Assembly: GCA_007129085.1 (NCBI GenBank) | Contig: SKWF01000045.1 | Span: forward strand, 1 to 15,214 | From: Balneolaceae bacterium | GTDB lineage: Bacteria > Bacteroidota > Rhodothermia > Balneolales > Balneolaceae | Direction of reading: 5' to 3' | Length of the DNA stretch: 15,214 nucleotides | Shown: in pieces, positions 1 through 7,282 of the stretch | Layout of the letters: the number at the start of each line of letters is the position of its first letter | Numbering within the stretch: position 1 is the first letter of the stretch | Program-made: the position numbers and the translations under genes | Notes under the pieces: generated by a model | Database searches by the model: none | Told to the model about the DNA's origin: nothing | What the model saw: the letters and a program-made list of their open reading frames with translations, nothing else

Positions 1-120
1 AATGTGAAGATGGATGTAACATTGATACAACCGGTGGCGATGGAAGAAGGCCTTCGCTTTGCGATCCGTGAAGGCGGACGTACAGTAGGTGCCGGTGTGG
101 TAACCAAAATTAAAGATTAA
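1..120 (+). CDS. tuf: Elongation factor Tu, C-terminal end (partial)
   Basis: This is the last 39 codons of EF-Tu, open at the left edge and closed by TAA. EF-Tu is the cytoplasmic GTPase that carries aminoacyl-tRNA to the ribosomal A site. The visible part is the end of beta-barrel domain 3. It contains VTLIQPVAMEEGLRFAIREG and the near-invariant GRTVGAGVV close to the C terminus, which matches the family's ending closely. The GTPase domain lies outside the window. The gene ends 13 bases before rpsJ, so the str-type unit (normally ending in tuf) appears to run directly into the S10 operon. Identification is secure despite the short fragment. Confidence 0.95.
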   Translation, partial: NVKMDVTLIQPVAMEEGLRFAIREGGRTVGAGVVTKIKD

Positions 121-133
121 AAGGTTTTAACAC

Positions 134-445
134 GTGGCAACACAACAGAAAATAAGAATTAAGCTAAAGTCGTACGATCACAATCTGATTGACAAATCGG
201 CTGAGAAAATTATTCAGACTGTTAAATCAACCGGGGCAGTAGTATCGGGACCGATACCATTGCCTACGAATAAGAACATCATAACTGTTAACAGATCAGT
301 TCATGTGAATAAAAAGTCACGTGAGCAGTTTGAATATCGATCGCACAAACGATTGATCGATATCCTCTCTACCGGATCTCAAACAGTAGATGCATTAATG
401 AAGCTTGAGCTTCCATCCGGTGTGGATGTAGAAATTAAAGTGTAA
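134..445 (+). CDS. rpsJ: 30S ribosomal protein S10
   Basis: S10 is a small protein of the 30S head that also serves as NusE in the NusB-NusE antitermination complex acting on boxA RNA. The 103-residue length is typical. The segment SVHVNKKSREQFEYRSHKR (residues 55-73) is the conserved S10 core, followed by the usual ILSTGSQTVDALMKLELPSGVDVEIKV-type ending. The start is a GTG; starting there gives MATQQKIRIKLKSYDH, the expected N terminus, and no ATG upstream fits. A weak AAGG lies ten bases before it. It opens the S10 gene order, 13 bases after tuf. The NusE role is notable because a boxA-like site lies upstream of the 16S gene at the other end of the window. Confidence 0.97.
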   Translation: MATQQKIRIKLKSYDHNLIDKSAEKIIQTVKSTGAVVSGPIPLPTNKNIITVNRSVHVNKKSREQFEYRSHKRLIDILSTGSQTVDALMKLELPSGVDVEIKV

Positions 446-464
446 GAAAATTCCATAGGATACC

Positions 465-1106
465 ATGAGTGGTTTGATAGGAAAAAAAGTGGGAATGACA
501 AGTATATTCGATGAACTCGGCCGCAGTATTGCAGTCTCAGTAATTGAAGTAGACCCCTGTGCAATTACCCAAATAAAAACAGAAGAAACAGACGGTTATA
601 ATGCCGTTCAATTATCAGCATTTGATAAGAAAGCCAGTAAAGTTACTAAAGCTGTTGCAGGGCATTTTGATAAAGCCGGTGTTGAACCGAAAAAAGTGAC
701 TGTAGAATTCCGCGATTTCATACCTGAAGGTTTTGAATTAGGTGATGAACTCACTATTGATGATGTATTTAATGTGGGCGATAGAGTGGATGTTGTAGGT
801 ACCTCAAAAGGCTCCGGATTTACCGGGGTAATGAAGCGACACAATTTTCGTGGCGTTGGGGGCCAAACACATGGTCAGAAAAACCAAGAACGTAGAGGTG
901 GATCCATTGGACAAGCTTCTGATCCCTCAAGAGTATTTAAAGGGATGAAAATGCCAGGAAGAGCTGGAAATCAACGGGCTAAAGTTCAGAATCTATCCAT
1001 TGCAAAAATTTATGGTGATTCAAACTTAGTACTCGTAACTGGTGGTATTCCAGGGGCTAATGGTGGATACGTAGAAATTCATAATAAATCACAGAGTGTA
1101 AGCTGA
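465..1106 (+). CDS. rplC: 50S ribosomal protein L3
   Basis: L3 binds 23S rRNA early in 50S assembly and sends a loop toward the peptidyl-transferase centre. At 213 residues it has the usual bacterial length. The N terminus GLIGKKVGMTSIFDELG and the central loop from about residue 125 to 170 (HNFRGVGGQTHGQ, then GGSIGQASDPSRVFKGMKMPG) are diagnostic. Q150 in GGSIGQ sits where the PrmB methyltransferase modifies L3 in enterobacteria; whether it is modified here cannot be seen. The stop TGA shares its last base with the rplD ATG, so the two genes are probably translationally coupled. Confidence 0.97.
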   Translation: MSGLIGKKVGMTSIFDELGRSIAVSVIEVDPCAITQIKTEETDGYNAVQLSAFDKKASKVTKAVAGHFDKAGVEPKKVTVEFRDFIPEGFELGDELTIDDVFNVGDRVDVVGTSKGSGFTGVMKRHNFRGVGGQTHGQKNQERRGGSIGQASDPSRVFKGMKMPGRAGNQRAKVQNLSIAKIYGDSNLVLVTGGIPGANGGYVEIHNKSQSVS

Positions 1107-1756
1107 TGAAACTTACGATCTATAAAACCGATGGGAAGAGTAGCGGTAAAAAGGCTGATTTGAGTGATCAAATATTCTCAATTGAGCCTAATAAAAATGT
1201 ACTCTACGAAGATGTTCGCCGAATTCAGGCAAGCAAACGTCAGGGTACAGCGAAAACAAAAGAACGTGGTGAAGTACGCGGTGGTGGTAAAAAAGCGTAC
1301 AAGCAAAAAGGTACCGGAATGGCTCGGCGTGGATCAATACGCTCGCCATTGCTAAGGGGTGGTGGTACTGTTTTTGGACCTGAGCCAAGAACATACAATG
1401 TTCGGCTTACTAAGAAAGCAAAAAAATTGGCTCGTAAATCTGCTTTATCACTCAAAGCATCAGCTGAAGAGATTAAAATTGTTGATGACTTTACTTTTGA
1501 TGAGCCTAAAACAAAGCAAATGGTTTCTATAATTGATGCTTTAGGTTTGACTGATAAGAAAGTATTGATATTGATTGCTGAAAATGACAGAAATGTTATT
1601 AAATCAGCCCAAAACCTTAGAAAAATTGAAGTTGTACATGCTTCGCAAGCTACGACCTATCAATTTCTGAATAGTGACACCGTAGTGATGTTGAAAAGCG
1701 CTGTTGAATTACTTCAAAATAGCATTGAAACAAAAGTTGATGAGGAAGCAGCATGA
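1106..1756 (+). CDS. rplD: 50S ribosomal protein L4
   Basis: L4 (L4/L1e family) is an early-assembly 50S protein whose extended loop lines the peptide exit tunnel. The 216-residue product has the long basic loop at about residues 42-100, with RQGTAKTKERGEVRGGGKKAYKQKGTGMARRGS-type features (GGGKK at 59-63, KGTGMARRG at 68-76), and a globular domain carrying KKVLILIAENDRNV near residues 151-164. In E. coli, L4 also represses its own operon through the S10 leader; no equivalent leader can be recognised here because tuf directly precedes rpsJ. The gene overlaps rplC by one base and rplW by four (ATGA). Confidence 0.97.
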   Translation: MKLTIYKTDGKSSGKKADLSDQIFSIEPNKNVLYEDVRRIQASKRQGTAKTKERGEVRGGGKKAYKQKGTGMARRGSIRSPLLRGGGTVFGPEPRTYNVRLTKKAKKLARKSALSLKASAEEIKIVDDFTFDEPKTKQMVSIIDALGLTDKKVLILIAENDRNVIKSAQNLRKIEVVHASQATTYQFLNSDTVVMLKSAVELLQNSIETKVDEEAA

Positions 1757-2043
1757 GTGTTTTAATACAACCACTGATTACAGAAAAACTTACGAGATTA
1801 CAAGACGAAAACCAGCAATACGCTTTTAAAGTAGTTAAAACTGCCACAAAGCCTGAGATAAAAAAAGCTGTAGAAGAACGATATCCTGATGTGAGGGTAT
1901 CTAAGATTAACACAATGATAGTTCCTTCAAAACCAAAAGGAAGATATACAAAAAGTGGTTTTGTTAGCGGCAGAAGTGCTGTGTGGAAAAAGGCAATTGT
2001 GTCCTTGAAGGAAGGCGAAATTGATTTCTTTAGCGAAATTTAA
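1753..2043 (+). CDS. rplW: 50S ribosomal protein L23
   Basis: L23 sits at the rim of the peptide exit tunnel and is the docking point for trigger factor and the signal recognition particle. The 96-residue protein begins VLIQPLITEKLTRLQ, typical of the family, and has YAFKVVKTATKPEIKKAVE (residues 23-41), the core helix-strand of the fold. The loop at 59-76 (PSKPKGRYTKSGFVSGRS) is the basic RNA-binding extension. The ATG lies inside the rplD stop (ATGA overlap), which favours coupled translation of L4 and L23. Confidence 0.96.
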   Translation: MSVLIQPLITEKLTRLQDENQQYAFKVVKTATKPEIKKAVEERYPDVRVSKINTMIVPSKPKGRYTKSGFVSGRSAVWKKAIVSLKEGEIDFFSEI

Positions 2044-2056
2044 ACAATAGTATACA

Positions 2057-2893
2057 ATGGCTACTAAACAAATTAAACCAATAACACCCGGCCAGCGTCA
2101 CAGGATTGCTCCTGTATTTGACGATGTAACGGCAAAAAAACCACTTAAGCCTTTAACAAAGGGTATTGAAAAGAGTGGTGGCCGAAATAATCGTGGGCGA
2201 AAAACATCACGACACAGAGGCGGTGGGCATAAACGTAAAGTTCGTGCAATTGATTTTAAAAGGGATAAATTTGATGTTCCGGCTCGTGTTCAAACTATAG
2301 AGTACGATCCAAATCGAACTGCACGTATAGCTTTGATTGCCTATGCCGATGGTGAGAAAAAATATATAATCGCTCCGAATAAATTACAGGTTGGAGACAC
2401 AATTATTAGTGGTGAAAATGTACCACCTGATTTAGGGAATGCATTACCCATGCGAAACATGCCTCCAGGTACTTTTATTCATAATGTTGAGCTTTCACCT
2501 GGAAAGGGCGCTCAACTTTGCAGAAGTGCCGGAACCGTTGCACAAATGGTAGCAAAAACAGACAAGTATGTTACTGTAAAGTTGCCATCTGGTGAAGTAC
2601 GTATGGTTTTGGGGAATTGTATTGCAACAGTAGGTACTACCAGTAATCCTGATCACTTTAATACTACAAAAGGTAAAGCAGGACGAAACAGATGGCTGGG
2701 AAGAAGACCACAAACTAGAGGTGTAGCGATGAACCCGATTGATCACCCAATGGGTGGTGGTGAAGGTAAAGCTTCTGGTGGTCATCCAAGATCACCGTGG
2801 GGACAATCTGCAAAAGGGTTGAAAACACGGAACCCAAATAAATTGTCTTCTAAATTCATTGTAAGAAGAAGAAAAACAAAAAAAGCTAAATAG
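2057..2893 (+). CDS. rplB: 50S ribosomal protein L2
   Basis: L2 is a core 50S protein needed for subunit joining and peptidyl-transferase activity. Its 278 residues are standard. The N-terminal OB-like domain and the SH3-like domain are followed by the conserved C-terminal loop GVAMNPIDHPMGGGEG (222-237). H230 corresponds to the histidine E. coli calls His229, important for peptidyl transfer. The E. coli motif reads DHPH, whereas here it is DHPM (M232), a substitution I believe is common in Bacteroidota. The tail is KFIVRRRKTKK. The gene lies 13 bases after rplW with no Shine-Dalgarno sequence, and its TAG stop is only two bases before the rpsS ATG. Confidence 0.97.
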   Translation: MATKQIKPITPGQRHRIAPVFDDVTAKKPLKPLTKGIEKSGGRNNRGRKTSRHRGGGHKRKVRAIDFKRDKFDVPARVQTIEYDPNRTARIALIAYADGEKKYIIAPNKLQVGDTIISGENVPPDLGNALPMRNMPPGTFIHNVELSPGKGAQLCRSAGTVAQMVAKTDKYVTVKLPSGEVRMVLGNCIATVGTTSNPDHFNTTKGKAGRNRWLGRRPQTRGVAMNPIDHPMGGGEGKASGGHPRSPWGQSAKGLKTRNPNKLSSKFIVRRRKTKKAK

Positions 2894-2895
2894 GT

Positions 2896-3165
2896 ATGCC
2901 TCGTTCTCTAAAAAAAGGGCCTTTTGTTCATTATAAACTTCGACGGAAAGTTGAAGCATTGAATGAAAGCGGTAAGAAAAAAGTAATAAAAACATGGTCT
3001 CGCAGCTCAATGGTTACTCCCGATTTTATCGGTTTAACTATTGCTGTCCATAACGGTAAGCAATTTATCCCGGTATATATCACTGAAAATATGGTGGGCC
3101 ATAAACTTGGTGAATTTGCACCGACTCGTACTTTCCGGGGTCATCCATTGAAAAAAGAGAAATAA
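2896..3165 (+). CDS. rpsS: 30S ribosomal protein S19
   Basis: S19 lies in the 30S head, pairs with S13 and contacts the A-site finger and tRNA region. The 89-residue length is normal. Identification rests on MPRSLKKGPFV at the N terminus, TWSRSSMVTPDFIGLTIAVHNGK in the middle, and the signature VGHKLGEFAPTRTFRGH at 67-83. It starts two bases after the rplB stop with no room for an independent ribosome binding site, so it is probably translated by ribosomes finishing L2. Confidence 0.97.
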   Translation: MPRSLKKGPFVHYKLRRKVEALNESGKKKVIKTWSRSSMVTPDFIGLTIAVHNGKQFIPVYITENMVGHKLGEFAPTRTFRGHPLKKEK

Positions 3166-3182
3166 TTTAAAGGGACTGAAGA

Positions 3183-3560
3183 ATGGAATCACAAAAGTTT
3201 GAAGCAAAAGCAGTTCAAAGACATCTTCGGAAATCCCCGAGAAAGGTCAGATTAGTAGCTGATTTAGTTCGAGGAAAACGTGTTGATAAAGCAGTAAAAA
3301 CACTCGCGTTTACTAAGAAAGGAACAGCTGAAGATGTTTCTAAAGTAGTACGGTCTGCTGCAGCTAATTTACGAGACCGATTTGAAGAAGAAAGACTTGA
3401 TGATGATTTGCTTTACATCAAAGAGATATATGTTGATGAAGGTGTTACGCTAAAACGTATACAACCTGCACCGATGGGTAGAGCTCATCGAATTAACAAA
3501 CGTAGTAGCCATATCACAGTAGTTGTGGCTAAGCAACAAGAAGAAACTGTAACAGATTAA
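3183..3560 (+). CDS. rplV: 50S ribosomal protein L22
   Basis: L22 extends a beta hairpin into the nascent-peptide tunnel and contacts all six 23S domains. The 125-residue protein starts with an AKAVQRHLRKSPRKVRLVADLVRG-type segment (residues 8-31) and carries the tunnel loop at about 89-107 (TLKRIQPAPMGRAHRINKR), where macrolide-resistance changes occur in other species; the loop looks intact. A short acidic extension after ITVVVA makes it somewhat longer than the E. coli protein (110). An AAGG-like sequence about nine bases before the ATG is one of the better Shine-Dalgarno candidates in the cluster. Confidence 0.96.
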   Translation: MESQKFEAKAVQRHLRKSPRKVRLVADLVRGKRVDKAVKTLAFTKKGTAEDVSKVVRSAAANLRDRFEEERLDDDLLYIKEIYVDEGVTLKRIQPAPMGRAHRINKRSSHITVVVAKQQEETVTD

Positions 3561-3575
3561 TAAACGAGAAGAACT

Positions 3576-4313
3576 TTGGGACAAAAAACCAATCCAACAG
3601 GATTTAGACTCGGAATTATAAAAGGTTGGGATTCCAACTGGTACTCGGAGGATAGTGAACCTGCAATTATTTTAGAAGACACAAAATTGCGTGAGTATTT
3701 ATCTGTTCGTTTAAAGAACGGTGGATTATCTAATGTGGTGATTGAACGAACACCAAAAAGGATCCTCCTTACTTTGAACACATCACGTCCGGGTGTAATT
3801 ATTGGAAAAGGCGGAGAACAGATTGAACTTTTGCGTGAAGAACTTAAGAAGATCACCAACAAGGAAGTTCAGATAAATGTTAGTGAAATCAAACGCCCTG
3901 AGCTTGATGCTAGTTTGGTAGCCCAAAATATCTCGCAGCAGTTACAGGCTCGAGTATCTTTTAGAAGAGCGATGAAAACAGCTCTTTCTTCTGCAATGAG
4001 AATGGGAGCGAAAGGAATTAAAATTCGCTGTGCAGGTAGACTTGGCGGTGCCGAAATGGCTCGTACAGAAATGTACAAAGAGGGTCAGGTTCCATTGCAT
4101 ACAATCCGTGCAGATATTGATTATGCTAACACAACTTCCAACACTATTTATGGTTCTATTGGAGTGACAGTTTGGATATTCAAAGGTGAAATTATTGGCG
4201 ATGTTGATTTAACTCCCGGTTCTAATTCGAATAAAGATAATGAGCCGGAACGCAAACGAGGCGGTAGAAAACGTAAATCATCTGGTCGTTCGAAAAGACG
4301 AAGTAGAAATTAA
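3576..4313 (+). CDS. rpsC: 30S ribosomal protein S3
   Basis: S3 forms part of the mRNA entry channel and its helicase activity. The 245-residue protein has the N terminus GQKTNPTGFRLGI, a KH domain with the GxxG loop VIIGKGG (74-80), and FRRAMK (129-134), whose R130, R131 and K134 match the mRNA-unwinding residues of E. coli S3. The C-terminal signature RTEMYKEGQVPLHTIRADIDY (163-183) is present. The start is TTG: it gives the canonical first residues and no in-frame ATG is available. The last 20 or so residues are a very basic tail rich in Arg, Lys, Gly and Ser, slightly beyond E. coli S3 (233). Confidence 0.97.
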   Translation: MGQKTNPTGFRLGIIKGWDSNWYSEDSEPAIILEDTKLREYLSVRLKNGGLSNVVIERTPKRILLTLNTSRPGVIIGKGGEQIELLREELKKITNKEVQINVSEIKRPELDASLVAQNISQQLQARVSFRRAMKTALSSAMRMGAKGIKIRCAGRLGGAEMARTEMYKEGQVPLHTIRADIDYANTTSNTIYGSIGVTVWIFKGEIIGDVDLTPGSNSNKDNEPERKRGGRKRKSSGRSKRRSRN

Positions 4314-4331
4314 CAGATAAGGAAATAAATC

Positions 4332-4748
4332 ATGTTAGAACCAAAAAGAGTAGCAAGACGCCGTGTCCACAGGGACAAACTGAAAGGAAATGCCCAACGA
4401 GGACATACACTTGCATTTGGTGGATTCGGGCTGAAAGCATTAGAGCCTAAATTTATTACTGCTCGCCAAATTGAAGCTTGTCGTGTGACAATTGCACGTA
4501 CATTGCAGCGAGATGGGAAAACATTTATCCGAATTTTTCCGGATAGGCCAATTACCAGTAAACCTGCCGAAACCCGAATGGGTAAAGGTAAGGGTGCATT
4601 GAGCCACTACATTGCAGTTGTAAAACCCGGTCGAATTCTTTTTGAAATTGCTGGGGTAAGCGAAGAAAAAGCCCAGGAAGCATTGCGAAGAGCTTCGCAC
4701 AAACTTCCTATCAAAACGAAATTTGTGAAACGTCGAGATCTCGGCTAA
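4332..4748 (+). CDS. rplP: 50S ribosomal protein L16
   Basis: L16 binds near the A site and is needed for a mature peptidyl-transferase centre. The 138-residue length is standard. Conserved parts are MLEPKRVARRRVHRDK, GHTLAFGGFGLKALEP, and AETRMGKGKGAL at 79-90. R82 corresponds to the arginine hydroxylated by YcfD/RoxA in proteobacteria; modification here is unknown. The ATG is preceded by an AAGGAAA about nine bases upstream, a fair Shine-Dalgarno match in a cluster where most genes lack one. Confidence 0.97.
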   Translation: MLEPKRVARRRVHRDKLKGNAQRGHTLAFGGFGLKALEPKFITARQIEACRVTIARTLQRDGKTFIRIFPDRPITSKPAETRMGKGKGALSHYIAVVKPGRILFEIAGVSEEKAQEALRRASHKLPIKTKFVKRRDLG

Positions 4749-4772
4749 GCGTAAATTTAAAAAGCAAGAACG

Positions 4773-4970
4773 ATGAAAGCACACGAATTACGCGACCTGT
4801 CATTGACTGAATTGGAAGCGAGACTGAAAGATGAAAAACAAGCTTTGATGGATTACAATTTCAACAAAGCTATCGCGGGACAAATTGAGAATCCGGCACG
4901 TATTCAAAATACGCGTCGTGAAATAGCCCGATTAATTACGATTATTAATGAAAAAGTGAGTGCTGAATAA
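4773..4970 (+). CDS. rpmC: 50S ribosomal protein L29
   Basis: L29 is a small two-helix protein beside L23 at the exit tunnel. The 65-residue product begins MKAHELRDLSLTELEARL and has the second-helix motif IENPARIQNTRREIARL (residues 38-54), as expected. It lies 24 bases after rplP and only four bases before the corrected rpsQ start, in the usual L16-L29-S17 order. Confidence 0.95.
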   Translation: MKAHELRDLSLTELEARLKDEKQALMDYNFNKAIAGQIENPARIQNTRREIARLITIINEKVSAE

Positions 4971-4974
4971 AACT

Positions 4975-5238
4975 ATGGCACAAGTAGAACGAGCACAAAG
5001 AAGAACAAGAACAGGTCGTGTTGTAAGCGATCGAATGGACAAGACAATAACTGTTGCTGTTGAACGGCAAATAAAGCATCCTATTTATGGGAAATTTATT
5101 ACCAAAACGACCAAATATTTTGCTCACGATGAGACAAATGATGCGAACGATGGTGATACAGTTTTGATCATGTCTACACGACCATTGTCAAAGCGAAAAT
5201 CTTGGCGATTAGTCGAGATTGTAGAACGAGCAAAATAA
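4975..5238 (+). CDS. rpsQ: 30S ribosomal protein S17
   Basis: S17 is an OB-fold primary binder of the 16S 5' domain. I choose the ATG at 4975, giving 87 residues starting MAQVERAQRRTRTGRVVSDRM. An in-frame ATG at 4960 would add only five residues (MLNKT) and overlap the end of rpmC, so it is unlikely. The core has MDKTITVAVERQIKHPIYGK (21-40) and the family signature GDTVLIMSTRPLSKRKSWR (60-78). It closes the S10 part of the cluster. Only four bases separate it from rpmC, so it probably depends on translation of L29. Confidence 0.95.
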   Translation: MAQVERAQRRTRTGRVVSDRMDKTITVAVERQIKHPIYGKFITKTTKYFAHDETNDANDGDTVLIMSTRPLSKRKSWRLVEIVERAK

Positions 5239-5261
5239 CGATCAATCTGTAGGTAAAACTA

Positions 5262-5630
5262 ATGATTCAAACAAATTCAACACTGAACGTAGCAGATAAC
5301 AGTGGAGCTAGAAAACTGAGGTGTATCAAAGTTCTTGGTGACTCCAAACGACGGTATGCTCGAATTGGAGACCTTATATCTTGCTCCGTTAGAACTGCAA
5401 TCCCTGGCGGTAACGTTAAAAAAGGGGAAGTAGTTATAGCAGTTATTGTACGAACACAAAAAGAAACTCGCCGCAGAGATGGTAGTTATATTCGGTTTGA
5501 TGAAAATGCGGCTGTAATTATAAACAAGGAAAAGGAACCGGTAGGAACACGAATTTTTGGTCCTATTGCTCGGGAACTACGCGAAAAGAATTATATGCGC
5601 ATTGTTTCATTGGCACCAGAAGTACTTTAA
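5262..5630 (+). CDS. rplN: 50S ribosomal protein L14
   Basis: L14 binds 23S rRNA, forms an intersubunit bridge with 16S rRNA and interacts with the silencing factor RsfS. The 122-residue length is exactly typical. Diagnostic parts are LNVADNSGARKLRCIKVLG (residues 8-26) and the later VGTRIFGPIARELREKNYMRIVSLAPEVL-type ending. It opens the spc part of the cluster, 23 bases after rpsQ, with no sign of a separate promoter in that gap. Confidence 0.97.
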   Translation: MIQTNSTLNVADNSGARKLRCIKVLGDSKRRYARIGDLISCSVRTAIPGGNVKKGEVVIAVIVRTQKETRRRDGSYIRFDENAAVIINKEKEPVGTRIFGPIARELREKNYMRIVSLAPEVL

Positions 5631-5642
5631 TCAAATAGTCTT

Positions 5643-5996
5643 ATGCCACGTAAATTTAATAAGAAAAAGAAAGTGCACGTTAAACAAGGCGATGAAGTTT
5701 TAATTATTGCCGGAAATGACAAGGGTAAAAGAGGCCGAGTGATGGTTGTTTATCCCCTTAAAAACAAAGCACTTGTTGAAGGGATAAATATGAAAACCCA
5801 TCACGATAAGCCAACCCAAGAAAATCCACAAGGTGGACGATTAACCAGGGAAGCACCTATTGATCTTTCAAATTGTATGGTAATTGATCCTTCAACTGAT
5901 GAGCCTACTAGAGTAGGGCGTAAAAGAGTAGAAGAAGAAGGTGGCGGCCGATGGGTACGTTATGCGAAAGACAGTGGAGAAATTTTAGACAAGTAA
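5643..5996 (+). CDS. rplX: 50S ribosomal protein L24
   Basis: L24 starts 50S assembly by binding the 23S 5' end and later sits near the tunnel exit. The 117-residue protein has a KOW motif at roughly 13-40, with VKQGDEVLIIAGNDKGKRGRV, and MKTHHDKPTQENPQGGRLTREAPIDLSNCMV downstream in the expected arrangement. The C-terminal 20-odd residues (from EEEGGGRWVRYAKDSGEI) extend a little beyond the E. coli protein (104 residues). It lies 12 bases from both neighbours. Confidence 0.96.
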   Translation: MPRKFNKKKKVHVKQGDEVLIIAGNDKGKRGRVMVVYPLKNKALVEGINMKTHHDKPTQENPQGGRLTREAPIDLSNCMVIDPSTDEPTRVGRKRVEEEGGGRWVRYAKDSGEILDK

Positions 5997-6008
5997 TTGT
6001 AAAGAACA

Positions 6009-6554
6009 ATGGCAGAAGCAAGACTTTATAAACAATACAAAGAAGAGTTCGTAGATAAACTCATTGAAGAGTTTGAATATGAAAACATCATGGGCGTTCC
6101 CAAGTTGAAAAAAATAGTTGTCAATGTTGGGTATGGCGATGCTATAAACGACGCCAAAACACTTGATGTGATTGTTGAAAATATTGGAACTATCACCGGT
6201 CAACAGCCTGTGAAAACCAAAGCCAAGAAATCCGTTTCTAACTTTAAACTTAGAGATGGACAAGAAATTGGTTGCAAGGTTACACTCCGTGGTAAGATAA
6301 TGTTCGAATTTATGGACAGATTAATTAATCTTGCCCTGCCACGTACTCGTGATTTCCAAGGCATTCCAAATAAAAGCTTTGACGGTAGCGGCAACTATAC
6401 AATGGGTATCAAAGAGCATACAATCTTCCCTGAAATTGATATTGACAAGGCAAGTAAAATCCACGGAATGGATATTAGCTTTGTTACATCAGCGGAAACT
6501 GATGAAGAAGCGTATCGATTGTTGGAGCTCTTCGGAATGCCTTTTAAGAAATGA
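6009..6554 (+). CDS. rplE: 50S ribosomal protein L5
   Basis: L5 carries 5S rRNA into the central protuberance together with L18 and contacts P-site tRNA. The 181-residue length is typical. Conserved landmarks are IMGVPKLKKIVVNVGYGDA near residues 27-45, GQQPVKTKAKKSVSNFKLR, and the region LPRTRDFQGIPNKSFDGSGNY followed by TMGIKEHTIFPEI. It precedes rpsN by 29 bases. In E. coli this gene's ribosome binding region is the S8 repressor target; I cannot recognise such a structure here. Confidence 0.97.
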   Translation: MAEARLYKQYKEEFVDKLIEEFEYENIMGVPKLKKIVVNVGYGDAINDAKTLDVIVENIGTITGQQPVKTKAKKSVSNFKLRDGQEIGCKVTLRGKIMFEFMDRLINLALPRTRDFQGIPNKSFDGSGNYTMGIKEHTIFPEIDIDKASKIHGMDISFVTSAETDEEAYRLLELFGMPFKK

Positions 6555-6583
6555 TTTTTATAACGTAAAAGAACAGCAAACCA

Positions 6584-6853
6584 ATGGCTAAGAAATCCTG
6601 GATAGCACGTAACGAGAAAAGGAAACGAACAGTAGAAAAGTATGCAGAGAAGCGCCGTGAGCTGAAAGAAGCCGGTGACTATGAAGCACTGCAAAAGCTG
6701 CCAAGAGATGCAAGCCCAACGAGGGTTCGCAACCGCTGTAGCTTAACGGGTAGATCCCGTGGATATATCAGTAGATATGGTGTTTCCAGAATTAAATTTC
6801 GTGAATTGGCCTTAAACGGTAAGATTCCAGGCATTAGAAAAGCAAGTTGGTAA
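6584..6853 (+). CDS. rpsN: 30S ribosomal protein S14, zinc-free type
   Basis: S14 is a 30S head protein needed for late assembly. The 89-residue product starts MAKKSWIARNEKRKRTVEKY and ends with the family signature, including RNRCSLTGRSRGYISRYGVS and IPGIRKASW. It has the longer form without the CxxC...CxxC zinc ribbon of the 61-residue version: the single cysteine in NRC cannot make a zinc site. Only this copy is visible, so a zinc-binding paralogue elsewhere cannot be excluded. Confidence 0.96.
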   Translation: MAKKSWIARNEKRKRTVEKYAEKRRELKEAGDYEALQKLPRDASPTRVRNRCSLTGRSRGYISRYGVSRIKFRELALNGKIPGIRKASW

Positions 6854-6868
6854 CAGAGGAAATACACT

Positions 6869-7264
6869 ATGCAAATTGATCCAGTATCAGATTACTTAAG
6901 CCGGCTCAGAAATGCACAACGTGCAGGACACCGCCGAGTAGATATACCCGCTTCTAAGTTGAAACGGGCAATGACAAAAATCCTTGTTGATAAGGGTTAC
7001 ATCAGCAGATATATAGATATTACAGATAACAAACAGGGTATTCTGCGTTTGTTTCTGAAATATGATGCGTATGGACAACCGGTAATTAAAAAGCTAGATC
7101 GTGTATCTCGTCCGGGACTTCGTAAGTATAGTTCAGCTGAAAACATCCCGAGCTCATACAATGGACTTGGAGTTGTAATTGTTTCTACTTCCAACGGTGT
7201 GATGACGGATAAAGAAGCGAAAAAATTGAATGTCGGTGGAGAATTACTCTGCACTGTCTACTAA
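6869..7264 (+). CDS. rpsH: 30S ribosomal protein S8
   Basis: S8 binds helix 21 of 16S rRNA and is the translational repressor of the spc operon in E. coli. The 131-residue protein begins with IDPVSDYLSRLRNAQRAG and ends with the family signature: STSNGVMTDKEAKKLNVGGE followed by LLCTVY. That Ser-Thr-Ser-rich loop makes the 16S contact. An AGAGGAAA about ten bases before the ATG is a plausible ribosome binding site. Confidence 0.97.
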   Translation: MQIDPVSDYLSRLRNAQRAGHRRVDIPASKLKRAMTKILVDKGYISRYIDITDNKQGILRLFLKYDAYGQPVIKKLDRVSRPGLRKYSSAENIPSSYNGLGVVIVSTSNGVMTDKEAKKLNVGGELLCTVY

Positions 7265-7282
7265 AATAAGAATCTCACAGTT

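Noticed and set aside
4440..4784. 114-codon minus-strand frame opposite rplP
   Set aside because: It is antisense to a clear L16 gene, rich in Cys, Phe and Asn as chance frames are, and has no supporting start context.
4960..4974. Earlier ATG for rpsQ adding MLNKT
   Set aside because: It lies inside the rpmC coding end and adds residues not seen in S17; the ATG at 4975 gives the normal N terminus and length.
6331..6591. 86-codon plus-strand frame overlapping the end of rplE
   Set aside because: It is an out-of-frame shadow inside L5 that runs to the rpsN start; L5 is complete without it.
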